DNA from: Brachynemurus nebulosus
Taxonomy: Eukaryota; Arthropoda; Insecta; Neuroptera; Myrmeleontidae
Direction of reading: 5' to 3'
Assembly: GCA_035578155.1 (NCBI GenBank)
Contig: JAPWDM010000001.1
Coordinates: 10,391,543-10,455,542 of the forward strand
Length of the DNA stretch: 64,000 nt
Both the position numbers and the translations under genes were made by a program. A model generated the notes under the pieces. That model was not told the DNA's origin. It did no database searches and saw nothing but the letters and a program-made list of their open reading frames with translations. Shown here piece by piece: positions 12,354 to 23,888 of the stretch. How positions within the stretch are numbered: the stretch's first letter is position 1; each line of letters starts with the position of its first letter.

Positions 12354-13898
12354 ACCAGTCTATTTCCCTTTACTTTTTTAAGCCTCTTCTAAAACTGCCA
12401 TAAGTTGACATACAAGCAATAGTCATTCAGTTTATAAAACATATTTAGGCCACCGACTAGTAAATTATTTAAATTTTTTTTACAATAGGATTTGACATTC
12501 ATTTTTATAAATATAGAGCAAAAAATTTAAATCGTACAAATGGAGCTCTTAAAATAGCTCACGACTATTGTGTAAAATTGACGTTTAACGTAAATACGAA
12601 TAAGCGAATAATAATGATAATATCTGAGAATGGATTTAAAAGCAATAAAAATGAAAATTGGTATAATCAGTGGTACCGTAAATTTGAATCAAATGAAAGA
12701 ATGAAAACCGTAAAATGGAGATAGAGATTCTAGATTGTGCAAGTAATGTTACAGAAATACTTCCATTACAATATAATATGTATGAATAGAAAATAAAATG
12801 TGCACCAAATGTGTTACAATAAACTGCTGGAGAACGTAGAACACACATTACCGACGGTTGAGTGAAGTTAATTGAAAATGAAGATACTGTAGGGAAAGAA
12901 TGAAACTAAAAAATCTAGTAAAACTAACATTAGTAATAGCAGGATGCTTGCTATACTCTGGCAAGAGAACATTTTCTAAAAGTGTTAAAAAATATTAATT
13001 ATAAGAAAGGTGTATTCATGTTAGACTAAGCGGCCTATGCAGAACCGGGTTTGCCTCTGTGGAAGCCCCAGGGTACTTCTAATGTGGTGGCTGCTGGATA
13101 CTTCACATGTGGAGGCCCCCTTTTGGAGAATTTCCGAAATTTTTATTTTCCCGAAAAATAGCGTTGGCGAGTAAGATAGGAAAAATTTATACGGCTCATT
13201 TTAAATATAAAAACGTTATATTTTCTTTAAGTATAAAGTACTCTTTTTAAAATTTTAGTAAAAATATATGTTGTAGAAGAGTATTTAAAGATTCTACAAA
13301 AAAATTTTCGTTATTGTGTAAGGTCATTAAAGCTTGTACAAAAAAAATACACAAAAATATTTTCTTTTATTCGGTTATAATCATTCTGTCTTCCAAACTA
13401 TTCCTTCGAATGTATCTCCGTAACCGTTAGGTATTGTATATATATTATTTTCATCAAATTCGATTAAGCCGTTCAGAAGATAAAAATTATTTTTAAAATT
13501 TGTGAAAAATAAATAGGAGATGATACGCACGGGGACATACGTTGCTCCTTCTTATGGGACAACGGCCTTTACAGGTTATTCTACGGTATTCCATATTTTT
13601 TGGTAATAAATAAAATACTATTCTGCAAAAATACTACCCTATACTAAACCCTTTACATGCGGTCATTTTTTGTGCGATTTATCTATGCGGTTTTTGCAAA
13701 AATTTCCATTAAGTACATAATGTGCATCAAAAGCCGGAGAAAGTAAGAAAATTAAACATTAACTCTAAGAATTTTCTTTGAAAAAAATAATTTTTAATGG
13801 TTTTTAAAGCATTTAATCAGTACATTGCATAAGAATATAAGTCATTGCATTATTCAGGCTTTTTACAGATATATTTTTCAGAATTTTCATAATATTAT
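12354..13898. other. Unassigned sequence with a GC-richer patch
   Basis: No gene recognised. A GC-richer patch at about 13025-13130 carries two similar phrases (GTGGAAGCCCCAGGGTACTT and GTGGAGGCCCCC). It could be a degraded transposon fragment, but no reading frame stays open. Confidence 0.35.
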
Positions 13899-14575
13899 AA
13901 AACGCCGTGAGCAGCGGGGCCCCATCACGGTAGTCGAATTTTCCCCTTCATCTTCGGTATTGAATGTCAACAAGCGAAATGTGATTGAAAGAACCGAATT
14001 GTCATTTTGTTGGTTTCAAAACTGGTGATGAGTGTTCGGCTGATCGAGGCTTTAAAAAAAGGTTTTAAGTATTTAAGGGCTGTATCTCAGTAAATTTCAA
14101 TTTTGTGCCGAAAACAGGTAGCAGAAGAAAAGCCAACACAATTCGTACGAGGACATTCCTGCCCATGTTTATCCGCTAATTGCCTTTATGTTTTAGTTTT
14201 AAATATTAAAAAAGGACCTTAAATAGTAAACTGGAAGGCCTTTATAAAGATATTTTTTCTTTCCAAAAAAATCCAAAATTTCTATTTTATAAATACTAAA
14301 AATTCAAAATTCCTAATTTATAAATAAACAGTGACTTTAATAACCTTTTTAAATTACTTAATATGTATGTATTTCATTTGTCATAAAAGTAAGTTCACTT
14401 TTTTTTAAATTGTTTAAAATTACTATTCGCCTACTTGTATTTAGAATAAACATAATGCTTTTAAAACACATTTAACAATAGCATTCAATTCCGATGTAAA
14501 AATGGGAGAAGTGGGGGGAAAAGTGATGTGGACTCCCTACAAGGTACTAGCTGGATACTAACTGAATACACGTAC

Positions 14576-15080
14576 AAAATTTCAGCCCTCTAGGTTTCCT
14601 TATGGAGTCTCTAGACGTGTTAGAAAACAAGCGAAAAAATTAAGGAAAAATTGGCGTAAAAATCGTGGGGGTAAGGGTTAAAAGCTGAAACCTCCAAAAA
14701 ACAGTGTCTGGCTATTAGCTTAACCTGTACACCAAATTTCAGCCCTCTAGGTTTATTTGGGGAGATTTTGACCCGAACGAAACTGTTAAAAAACAAGAAA
14801 AATCATGTTCTTTTGAGTATAAAAATGGTGGGGGTAGGGGCTCAAAGTCGAGACCCCCAAAAGGCACCCCCTTGATACTAACTCAATCCGAATACAAAAT
14901 TTCAGCCCTCTAGGTTTATTCGGGTGACCTGTGCGAGTGGTACAAACTTCGAAAACGTCAAAAACGCATGAAATTGTAGCTTAAAATGAGGGGGGTGGGG
15001 GTCAAATATTAAAACCTCCAAAAAGCACAACCTAGGTACGAACTTTATCAACACACCAAATTTCAACCCTCTACGTTAAT
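14576..15080. repeat. Degenerate ~160-bp tandem repeats inside HINE-like copy 1
   Basis: Four units carry the phrases GATACTAACT and AAATTTCAGCCCTCTAGG at spacings of 158-162 bp. The same array recurs in the copies at 24792 and 39925. The period matches the ~150-bp central repeats known from DINE-1-type elements. Confidence 0.75.
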
Positions 15081-15394
15081 TCTGGGGGGCTGGGGGCCTG
15101 TTAGATCCAGCGAAAATCGTTTTTCCCCCCTCTACTCCCACCAAATTATCCTAGGAAGCTGAATTTTGGATATGTTGCAGATAATTGACCGAAACATTAT
15201 TTAAAACCGGTTTGGAAAAGTTTTATTGCTTTTCCGCCCCCCACCACCCCCTTAAAGGTCGGGTCAGAAAAAAAATTTGCCCAAAATTTGACCCCACTTT
15301 GATAGTATGAGGTGCCTCGAAAATGAGCCCCATTTACCAAATTTCATCTCTTAACTTCCATAGGGGGGCCCTACACAAATTAAAAGGTGGCGGG

Positions 15395-15396
<2 letters not shown>

Positions 15397-15472
<76 letters not shown>
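15397..15472. repeat. (TA)n microsatellite inside HINE-like copy 1
   Basis: About 37 TA units, at the same internal position in all three copies of the element, so the tract is an ancestral part of it. The tyrosine-isoleucine open frames across it (15323-15562) are artefacts. Confidence 0.97.
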
Positions 15473-15476
<4 letters not shown>

Positions 15477-15719
15477 CATTTTTTTTTCTACATATTCGTG
15501 TTCTACGGGTCCGAAAACGGATAGCGCCCCTACTCTCGCCTCTCGCAGCTCTTATCGTATAGACTGTATAAGTCTAATTTTTCGGAGAAAATTCGACTAA
15601 AAATGAAATAAAACGTTCTCATGTGTAAATTAATACTTTATTTTGTTTAAAAAAATAACTACTAAGCAAATTGTGAGGTTTTGAGCGTTCTGATTGTGAG
15701 TTATGTATTTTTGATGAAA

Positions 15720-15762
15720 CTTTTTTTATGCGGTCCCGCTCCCGTCCATCGCATAAAAAAAG
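15720..15762. repeat. Hairpin CTTTTTTTATGCGGT / ATCGCATAAAAAAAG
   Basis: Fifteen-base arms with one G:T-compatible mismatch and a 13-base C-rich loop. Related hairpins lie at 15851-15886 and 50106-50138, so this is a recurring unit rather than a chance palindrome. Function unknown. Confidence 0.75.
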
Positions 15763-15850
15763 TTTATTTTTACAATTTGAACCGAACTATACTTTTTATA
15801 GCTGTTTACGAAGTTTTTGAATATATGTGTATATATTTTTTTTATTCGAT

Positions 15851-15886
15851 ATTTTTTATGTGGTCCCTACCCACCGCACAAAAAAT
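15851..15886. repeat. Related hairpin ATTTTTTATGTGGT / ACCGCACAAAAAAT
   Basis: Fourteen-base arms around an 8-base C-rich loop, ~130 bp after the first hairpin and with the same arm order (T-run, ATGYGGT, loop, ACCGCA, A-run). Confidence 0.7.
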
Positions 15887-17370
15887 GGTTTACCTGTCCT
15901 ACCAAACAAGGCTGACAATGATTAGTCATATGTGTCGAAATATGGTAAAAAATTAATGAAATGAAAATGGTACTTTTACAAAGTAGAGTTTTCTTAGCAA
16001 CAAGGTTTTACATTTCATAATCCATTTACGAGTATGTAAACCATTTTGATTAGCCCTGGTAATGAAACCATACACTAACTTCATTTATATGGAAACAATA
16101 TGAATGTAATATTTTAATTAACTGTGGTATCACTTTCAATGCTTCTTATATTTTTAGATATACTTTCGGCAATTATGTGCGTACGTTATATTTTCGTGGG
16201 TACTCATATTACTTATATTTTATTCAAATTTATCAACATCAAATAAAAATAAATAGAATGTGACATTTGAGCATATTGTTTTTTCTTCCTACCAGATCCC
16301 GAGATGAAAATAAAAAATTTTTATAAGTATAGATATATTTAAAATAATATAATATTTATTCAGTCAAAGTATAATGTTCCAACAATTTCACTTTTATGTT
16401 TATTTTATACAAAAATAATATGTATAATTTAATAAATATTCGTTTGTTTTAAAAAATAAAAATTTTATTTCCTTATTTTATTAAAAATAACATTAAGTTT
16501 TATTTTCCTCAATATTATTGTATGTAAAATTGAAACTAAAACAAGCTTGAAACGACATTATCCCGATATTGTATTTCCTATTTTACTTTTCCATTCACAA
16601 AGGGAAAGGTAACGGTTTTTACCAGATCTTGACGTTCTGGCGCCATCAGAGAGCAAAAAAATTCAGATGGAAAGTTTAGAGCTGAACCTGGATTCTTTAT
16701 CCGAAAATTTTGTACGTATGTATGTATGTGGGCACCTAAATTAGTAAATGTCTCCGAATCTACTGAAGCTAGAAAAACGAAACCAGGTCGAAACAATTCT
16801 ATGTACAGTGCATTAAAAGGAGCAAAATTTTGATACATTCTGGTCACTAGTTCTAGAGTTCTCGCCATGTTTAATTTTTTGTGAAAATCCGAAAATTTGC
16901 GTTGTTTTTGATTTTTTTGGGCTTTGTTTACGCAAAGTGATGAAACGCAGACGAAAGGTATAACAAAAGGTCTGAGTTATTTTAGGAGTAAAATTTTTTT
17001 ACGTCACGTAACTTTAGATTTTTTTTAAGCCCTTACCTTTCTTATCAGAACTGAAAAACCTATAAAATTTCGCCATAGGTAGAAATTGTAGCATACTTCC
17101 AATCGACAATCGATTTTTTTTAAAATTTTGTAACAGTTCACCCCTGCGAGTAGCTTGGACAAAATTTCGAAATTTTACAAAATATGATTCGTAGAAATTA
17201 ATTTCTTAAGAATTTTTATCCGTCAACTTTCCCTATAAAAATGTACCCCTAACATTGTAAAATAAATTTGAATTATTTACTTATTTTTAAATAATTATTT
17301 TGAAAATATGTAAATAAATAGTTTATAATATTCTCTTTCTAGTGATTTTGGTGGATGTTGTATTAATTTA

Positions 17371-18248
17371 ACTTCTTTTTGTGTTTTAGGAGTTTTTCCA
17401 CCGTGTTAGGCTATATTAATTAAGACTTATATAACTTAAAAAGTTATTACATTACAATATATTTCGCTCATTTGAAGAGCTCCTCAGGTACATCTACAAT
17501 TTTGTATAATTAGTTAAAATTTTCATGATATGAAAACAATTTTAGGTTATTTACTTACGTAACTATCACTAGTTTAGTAATTTCATTGTTAAGTCATGAG
17601 ACTTGATAAAAATATATTTATATCTAATGTTTTTATGCATTATATACATTTTATTATAAAATTAGACGATTATATTGAATCTTTGTCATTGTATTACATC
17701 AACTTATTTGAATTTAAAGCCCATTAGAATTAAACTATCAGTTTAAATGAAGTTTTGTTTGTATGTATGATCCAAAACCTTATTTGCACCTGTTATAAAT
17801 AATAAAAGTGTAATGTAAAATATTTAGTTTACTATTATATAATAAATTTATCTTTTTTTTTGGTTTATGTCTTGTTTTGTATGTAATGATTCTTAATATT
17901 ATTTTTGATATTAGTTGATCTCATACATTATCAGCAATTCTTTCAAACTTTTATATTATATCTATTTGTTGGATTTATTTCATTATATTTACTTTAAAAC
18001 TTTAAGGTGTAGCTATTTCATAATGTAACAAACTGTTTTTTATTTCAAATATTATACTGTTGCATGCTGTCAGTATTGCGTAATACTATTTTATATTTGA
18101 AATGCCACACCTAAATTTGTGCGTTCTTTCCTTGTTTGTTATTACTGTTTATTTACCGCGCATGTCACTCTTATTAAGTTATATAAGTCTTAATTAATAC
18201 GTATATAACCTAACACGGTGGAACAACTCCTAAAACACAAAAAGTAGT
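17371..18248. mobile_element. TIR element, ~878 bp (superfamily unknown)
   Basis: The left end, CTTTTTGTGTTTTAGGAGTT then CCACCGTGTTAGG, has a near-perfect inverted partner at 18165-18248. Both arms continue through AATTAAGACTTATATAACTT, giving TIRs of ~75 bp. The interior is AT-rich without a transposase frame. No convincing target duplication is visible, so the superfamily is open. Confidence 0.8.
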
Positions 18249-18401
18249 TTGTAATAAATAGCAAATATTATTAATCAAGAGTGGCTGTGACAATAGCTCA
18301 TAGAATTAGGATTAATTTTTCTTTATATGTTTTCTCATTTTATCTTTTTACTTTTATTTTGTTTTTTATCTTTTTGTTCCGCCAAGTATTTTGATATTAG
18401 C

Positions 18402-18423
18402 GAATTTCGAAAACTCGAAATTC
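18402..18423. repeat. Perfect hairpin GAATTTCGA-AAAC-TCGAAATTC
   Basis: A 9-bp perfect stem with a 4-base loop at the left limit of the satellite-bearing region. Confidence 0.85.
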
Positions 18424-18519
18424 AGCTATTACAGTAGGTCTCATGACGCAATCTGAGTCCGGGACTATGGCAGAAATCTGTTTTGAGGTCCCTAGAATAC
18501 GAAAATGATATTCACTAAA

Positions 18520-18522
<3 letters not shown>

Positions 18523-18603
<81 letters not shown>
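18523..18603. repeat. (TA)n microsatellite
   Basis: About 40 TA units, followed by a short TTTA repeat. Confidence 0.97.
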
Positions 18604-18607
<4 letters not shown>

Positions 18608-19254
18608 TTATTTATGTGTTCCCACGATAACTCTCGAACGAAACGTCTAACGCTTATGAAATTTTGTGTGCGGACTGGATTCTGAATTGGCTTGGCTAAG
18701 TTCGTTAGCCAGACACGTCGGATGCCCAGAAGTAGGTTTTCTGGCCATTTTTTATCATTCGATCCTATCATAAGACAGTTCGATTTTTACATCGTTGAAA
18801 AGGAAAAAAAAATTTATGAAGAAAATGTTCTTATAATTTTCTTTCTATGTTAAGTAGTTTTCGAGAAAATCGTAATTTTCACTATTGGCTTATTTTGCTC
18901 TCTTTGTCATTGTAATAAGTAATTTATATTTCTATCTCAGTTCTTTATGAAGTATAAAAATATTTCACTTTTTTATTAAAGAATTCTGTGAGAACAAGTG
19001 AAGTATATTCACATACATGTGTTATAACACACATACATGTATAGAGTTTTGTTTCTCATTTATTGCATTATAATTAGCATGGTTCTATCTCATGTTGAAA
19101 AATGTAAATTAAACAGATTTTCTAAGCTAATGTAATGAAGAATTTTTTTTTTATTGAATTTTTAAGTAAACAAGAAATTGAAGATTATGTTATGATATAA
19201 TATTATTAAATATATGAAACAAAATAAAATATGTATAATGTACATATGTATGCA
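18604..19254. other. Unassigned sequence between (TA)n and the satellite
   Basis: No gene recognised. The first ~120 bp contains phrases about GTTCCCACGATAACTCTCGA and GTTAGCC/GGCTAAG and are GC-richer than the flanks, so probably repeat-derived. The remainder is AT-rich. Confidence 0.4.
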
Positions 19255-20804
19255 CGGAAAAATATTTTGAATCGATTTTGAAAATTTTTTCACTAATAAT
19301 TAATAATGTTAAAAAATTAAACCATTTCAAATGGATTTAAGGTATCTTTTATGTGAGGTCAAGGTTTTCGGGACCTAAAAAGACCAGAAATTAATTAACC
19401 AATCGATTTTAAAAAATTTTTCACAGTTAGTAAGTTAAAGTATTTGAATTAATTAATTAAATGATGTCCGCAAGAAGCTTACGGACTGCCATAAGTTATA
19501 TGAGATCCTTAGAACCCTTTTCTTACTGTTAGAGTACTAGACTTGTATGAGTTTCGCCAGGATTTACTGATCCCATAATTGTAAAAAATAAACTAAACGA
19601 CCAATTTTAAAAAAATCTTCACTGTTACAAAGCTAAACTATTTTAGATAGATTTAGAACACATTATGTAAGGTCCGCCAGGGTCCACAGGACCCAAAAGT
19701 GTCAAAAATAAACTAACTGACCGAATTTGAAAATTTTTTCACTGTTACAGAGCTAAACTATTTTAGATAAATATCGATTACGTTATGTAAGGTCCGCCTG
19801 GGTCCATAGGACCCAAAAGTGTTAAAAATAAACTGCCTGATCGATTTTGAAAATTTTTTCACTGTTACAGAGCTAAACTGTTTTAGATAAATATAGATTC
19901 CGTTATGTAAGGTCTGCCAGGGTCCATAGGATCCAGAAGTGTCAAAAATAAACTAACTGACCGATTTTGAAAATTTTTTCACTGTTACAGAGCTAAACTA
20001 TTTTAGATAAATATAAATTACGTTATGTAAGGTCCACCAAGGTCCATAGAACCGAAAAGTGTCAAAAATAAACTAACTGACCGATTTTGAAAATTTTTTC
20101 ACTGTTACAGAGCTAAACTATTTTAGATAAATATAGATTACGTTATGTAAGGTCTGCCAGGGTCCATGGGATCCAAAAGTGTCAAAAATAAATTAACCGA
20201 CCGATTTTGAAAATTTTTTCACTGTTACAGAGCTAAACTATTTTAGATAAATATAGATTACGTTATGTAAGGTCTGCCAGGGTCCATGGGATCCAAAAGT
20301 GTCAAAAATAAACTAACCGACCGATTTTGAAAATTTTTTCACTGTTGGGGAACTAAGCTATTTTAGATAGACATACATTACGTTATTTAGGGTCCGCCAG
20401 GGTCCATGGGACCCAAAAGTGGTAAAAATAAACTAACCGACCGATTTTGAAAATTTTTTCACTGTTACAGAGCTAAACTATTTTAGATAAATATAGATTA
20501 CGTTATGTAAAGTCTGGCAGGGTCCATCGGATCCAAAAGTGTCAAAAATAAGCTAACCGACCGATTTTGAAAATTTTTTCACTGTTGGGGAGCTAAGCTA
20601 TTTTAGATACATATAGATTACGTTATGTAAGGTCTGACAGTGTCAGTAGGACCTAAAAGTGTCAAAAATAAAATAACTGACCGATTTTGAAACTTTTTTA
20701 CTATTACCGAGGTAAACTGTTTTAGCTAGGTACAGGTTGTGTTATCTGAGATCCACAACTGTCCTGCGGATGCAAATGCGGCGTAGAATGCTACACAACG
20801 GGTT

Positions 20805-20886
<82 letters not shown>

Positions 20887-21180
20887 CATAAAGTCCGCCT
20901 AGAATATACGGTCGAGCTGATTTTTTAATGAGGTCCACCGGGATCTTGCAGATCCGAAAACGCCAGTAATAAGCTATCGAACCGATGCTAAAAAATTTCT
21001 CACTGCTAGAGAACTAAATTATTTTAGATGGATACAACTATGCTGCACAAAATTCGTTCGGGTTCTTGGGTCCCCAAAAATACCAAAACTAATTACCCAG
21101 CCGATTTTAAAAATTCTTTTACTCTTAGAAAGCTAAACTATTTTAAATAGGTACAGGTCTTAGATGAGATCCGCCAGTGC
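19255..21180. repeat. 120-bp tandem repeat (minisatellite/satellite)
   Basis: The unit begins ACTGTTACAGAGCTAAACTA and ends with CCGATTTTGAAAATTTTTTC. Starts at 19621, 19741, 19861, 19981, 20101, 20221, 20341, 20461 and 20581 are exactly 120 bp apart, so the core has no indels. Units before 19621 and after 20700 are increasingly degenerate, as expected at array edges. Two units (20341, 20581) share ACTGTTGGGG instead of ACTGTTACAG, hinting at a recent two-unit duplication. A (TA)n tract interrupts the array at 20808-20884. Confidence 0.95.
20808..20884. repeat. (TA)n microsatellite interrupting the 120-bp array
   Basis: About 38 TA units inside a degenerate satellite unit. Confidence 0.97.
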
Positions 21181-21201
21181 CCAAAATTTGGAAATTCGCT
21201 A

Positions 21202-22375
21202 TGTTATGCAGATGCTGCGACAGGGGTATTTACAATTTTATCAGCTGACGAAAAACTTTGTGAACCCCTGCTATGAAGTATAAGTATTTCATTCTAAAGC
21301 TAGTAAGCAAAGACTTTATTTTTGTTTTTATTATTACTTTTTATTTTTATTTTTTTCATGAAACATAATATTAACATTAACGTGAAGAAGGAAAAATGAA
21401 ATTTTTATACATTGCTTACGTATAAAAAAAAAAAAAAAAGCGTAAAAATTTTTGCACGTATGGCGTACTCGTAATTCAATATACATAATATATTATAATA
21501 ATATAAAGTGAAGTGGGGTAAGGACGTGAACAAGATAAATGTATTTACCACGCTTTAGAATAAGCGAAATTTTGTTAGGCAATATTGTAGTAATCTACTA
21601 AAAGTTAATACCAACTTTTTTACATAGAATTCCAACATTTAAATCAATCCTTACAAAAGCGTCACATTCAACTCATTTTTGAAATTATCGGAAAAGATGT
21701 AACAATTCTTAAGATGGCTATATTAAGTGTTGTTATTTTTGGCAAAATGGAATACCACAAAGTAACGTTCACATCTATTAAATATTCATTGCTTTCTACT
21801 CGTAAATTACATTCATTTCGACTCGTACCTGATAATACGTCCAACAAAAAATGAACGATTATAAATGTTATTTCTGAATAATTTCATTTATCAGTACAAT
21901 TTTGGTATAAGACAAAATAATTGTTATTCTTTATAGGGATTTACTGTACTAATTATTAAAATAAAAACTGATATATGTAGAAACAGTTATCCTCCCCTAC
22001 CACCTTTTTGGGTACGTATTTACGGACTGCCCCTTTTACTAACTAGTAACACGCAAGCTTTTATTTATTTTTTACGCTGTACGACCAGTTTTGAGATATT
22101 TCCTTTGAAAGTTGCCCACTATTCTGTCAATATAGTCGCATTTTTATCAAATGCAAATGATTCATGGCTTTAGAATTTAAAAATAAAATTTTGTTATTTA
22201 TCAAAGGTATTATAATTTTTACCATCCTTTTTCAATATATTTGGTAGTAGATCTTGTAAGAGATAACTATATTGCAAGCATGTCTGCTATGTTGTTATAC
22301 GTGCATTCCTACTGCATGAAATCATTTTCATTGTGTAAAAATATTACTATACCTGGTTTACTTATGCATTTTATA
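21202..22375. other. Unassigned AT-rich sequence
   Basis: No gene recognised; includes a poly-A run near 21425-21440. Confidence 0.4.
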
Positions 22376-23193
22376 CAGTGGCGTCGCGTGCCTTGGAGGG
22401 GCCCTGTATCAAAATTAGTTGGGGGCCCAAATGAAGAGTAAAGATTTTTCACAAAAGAAACAAAAATGCTTGCATTAAATTAAAATAAATATTTATTGAT
22501 TATAAGTTATCGTTTCCTCCTAGAAATTGAACTAGCCAAACAATTCAAATTAAATATACACTTTTCTTGCCTTTTTTTCGGCAAACTGATTTATTAATTC
22601 ATCTATGGCTGAAGACGGTTTCAGTATTTCTAACATTTTGTCTCTATAGACAATAGTGACAAGTCTGATAGCCGTTCTTGCTTCATCGAAGTCCTTAGGT
22701 AATTTTTTATCAGTTTTAATTTTGAAAAACTTCTTTCAGCTGTTGCGGTTGCAACTGGAAGGGTCAAGAATAGAAAGCATGCTGTTATTACCTCCGGAAA
22801 ACTGGATGCAAGGCTATTGAATTTTATTAGCAATAATTTCATGAGTTTCCTAATGGAATGAATTTTTTGAATTTCAGATTTTAAGCATGTTTTCAAAGTA
22901 ATTAATTGTTCATAAAGATTAACTAAGATGTCTTTACTGTATTTAGCCGACAGTTTTCCGGAAGCGTTTTTATCACTTCGTTTGAAGAGGATAGGAGTTT
23001 CGCACATATTACTCAGGTCATAAAGGCTCTGAAATCTTTGTTTAGTTTGAGAAATTAATATATCTAAACAACAATATTATACATTGACTCTGACGTATGA
23101 TTCCGGGTCTGAAATTCTCTCATCTTGTGAAGTTGTGATAACTCATCAATGCTTACACACGTTTGGGGCCCCTGTAGCTCGGGGGCGCCGTAT
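22376..23193 (-). mobile_element. Internally deleted hAT element (ZMYM1-like type)
   Basis: The left end, CAGTGGCGTCGCGTGCC followed by GGAGGGGCCCTG, has the form of hAT termini. At the other end, CAGGGGCCCC and GGCGCC occur in inverted order near 23160-23193. Eight-base flanks ATTTTATA and CGTTTATA match at six positions, suggestive of an aged 8-bp duplication. At ~818 bp only the last part of the transposase is left, so the element lost most of its coding region. The right terminus is degraded and its position is approximate. Confidence 0.65.
22550..23007 (-). pseudogene. hAT transposase C-terminal fragment, frameshifted
   Basis: The minus strand encodes the dimerisation region at the C-terminus of hAT transposases, in the version common in insect ZMYM1-like proteins. 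The diagnostic segment is LPVATATAERSFSKLKLIKN followed by YLR and QERLS. Full hAT transposases are ~600-800 residues and carry an N-terminal zinc finger and RNase-H-like catalytic core; neither remains here. The frame meets a stop at 22630, shortly after LLSIET. The expected tail continues in a neighbouring frame, with DELINQFAEKKARKV ending at a stop at 22550-22552. A small indel near 22632-22642 therefore broke the gene. The start at 23007 is only the first ATG in an open stretch, not a true start. Non-functional; family assignment firm. Confidence 0.85.
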
Positions 23194-23888
23194 CGTTTAT
23201 ATTAAAATCGTTTTTTGAACTGCAAAACGGTGGATGAAATAATCTAATTTTGTAAGGTAAATGAAGGAATATTTTTTCAAAAGTCAAATTTTATATTTTC
23301 TTGAAATTTTATTATGGATTTATATTAGCTTGAAGAAATATCTACCTATGGATTATTTGAAAATATTTTTTTATTTTATGTTAAGTTAATTGCCTATATT
23401 TTTGAACTTGTTTCAAAAACGAAAATACACTTAGCAGTCTTTGTGTATCACTTCACTATGTATGTGACTTTTTAATGTTCATGTACATGTTTGAGAAATG
23501 GGATTGATGTACGTAATAGTTGAATCATCCATTTCGTGTATATGCAAATAAAATATTCAAAAGTATACAAAACATAATAAGAAAGCATCTTCATATTGAA
23601 AATGTGCTCGCTATATATGAAGTGTAAGTATGTCTGCTGAGTAGCGGTGAGACTGTTATTGTGATCACTGCTACTGAACACACTGTTATTTAATTTTAGA
23701 AAATTTTTTGATGAAGGTTGCTAGCAAAATGTATTATTGTCAAGACATTCGTGTCTTCCGTAATATGGTAATATGCTTTGGTCAATAATTCACTTCTTAA
23801 AATTAATTTATATTTGTTAAATGGTAGATCTTTTACTTGTGGTAACCTGTTAAATAATAAAAGACCAAGTTGATTTATGAGTTGCTGA
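23194..23888. other. Unassigned sequence
   Basis: No gene recognised. Short minus-strand frames at 23472-23681 and 23696-23938 have no recognised domain; the second crosses the end of a hAT MITE, which argues against it. Confidence 0.4.

Larger units (their letters stand above)
13899..15603 (-). mobile_element. DINE-1/HINE-like element (Helentron-related), copy 1
   Basis: About 1.7 kb, the simplest of three copies. Read on the minus strand it starts TTTTTAGTCGAATTTTCTCC. It then has a (TA)n tract (15397-15472) and four degenerate ~160-bp direct repeats marked by AATTTCARCCCTCTA phrases near 14576, 14734, 14896 and 15057. Next come the inverted partner of the first motif (complement of AGTCGAATTTTCCCC, near 13932) and a terminal hairpin with CCGTGA/TCACGG stem, ending GGCGTTTT. 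Subterminal inverted repeats, central tandem repeats, a microsatellite and a 3' hairpin are the published plan of DINE-1/HINE elements. No coding capacity. Identification rests on structure only. Confidence 0.7.
15604..17370. other. Unassigned sequence with two unusual hairpins
   Basis: No gene recognised. It contains the GCGGT/ATCGC hairpins listed separately. Around 16602-17035 the phrases GGGAAAGGTAACGG and its approximate complement CCCTTACCTTTC may be the ends of another degraded element. The 96-codon minus-strand frame at 16578-16868 has no recognised domain. Confidence 0.35.
18398..21201. mobile_element. Candidate second HINE-like element built on a 120-bp satellite
   Basis: The region starts with TAGCGAATTTC and ends with its exact complement GAAATTCGCTA (21191-21201). 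A perfect hairpin lies directly at the left end (18402-18423), and two (TA)n tracts and a 120-bp tandem array lie inside. Short inverted motifs, hairpin, microsatellite and tandem repeats together resemble the family at 13899, whose subterminal motif AGTCGAATTTTC is similar. An 11-bp inverted match 2.8 kb apart could be chance. Treat the boundaries as a hypothesis. Confidence 0.4.

Noticed and set aside
15323..15562. Open frames rich in Tyr-Ile repeats (also at 20726-20938, 26738-27010, 41224-41472)
   Set aside because: They are translations of (TA)n microsatellites inside non-coding repeats.
16602..17035. Possible TIR pair AAAGGTAACGG / CCCTTACCTTTC
   Set aside because: The inverted match is only about 10 bp with no clear target duplication; too weak to call an element.
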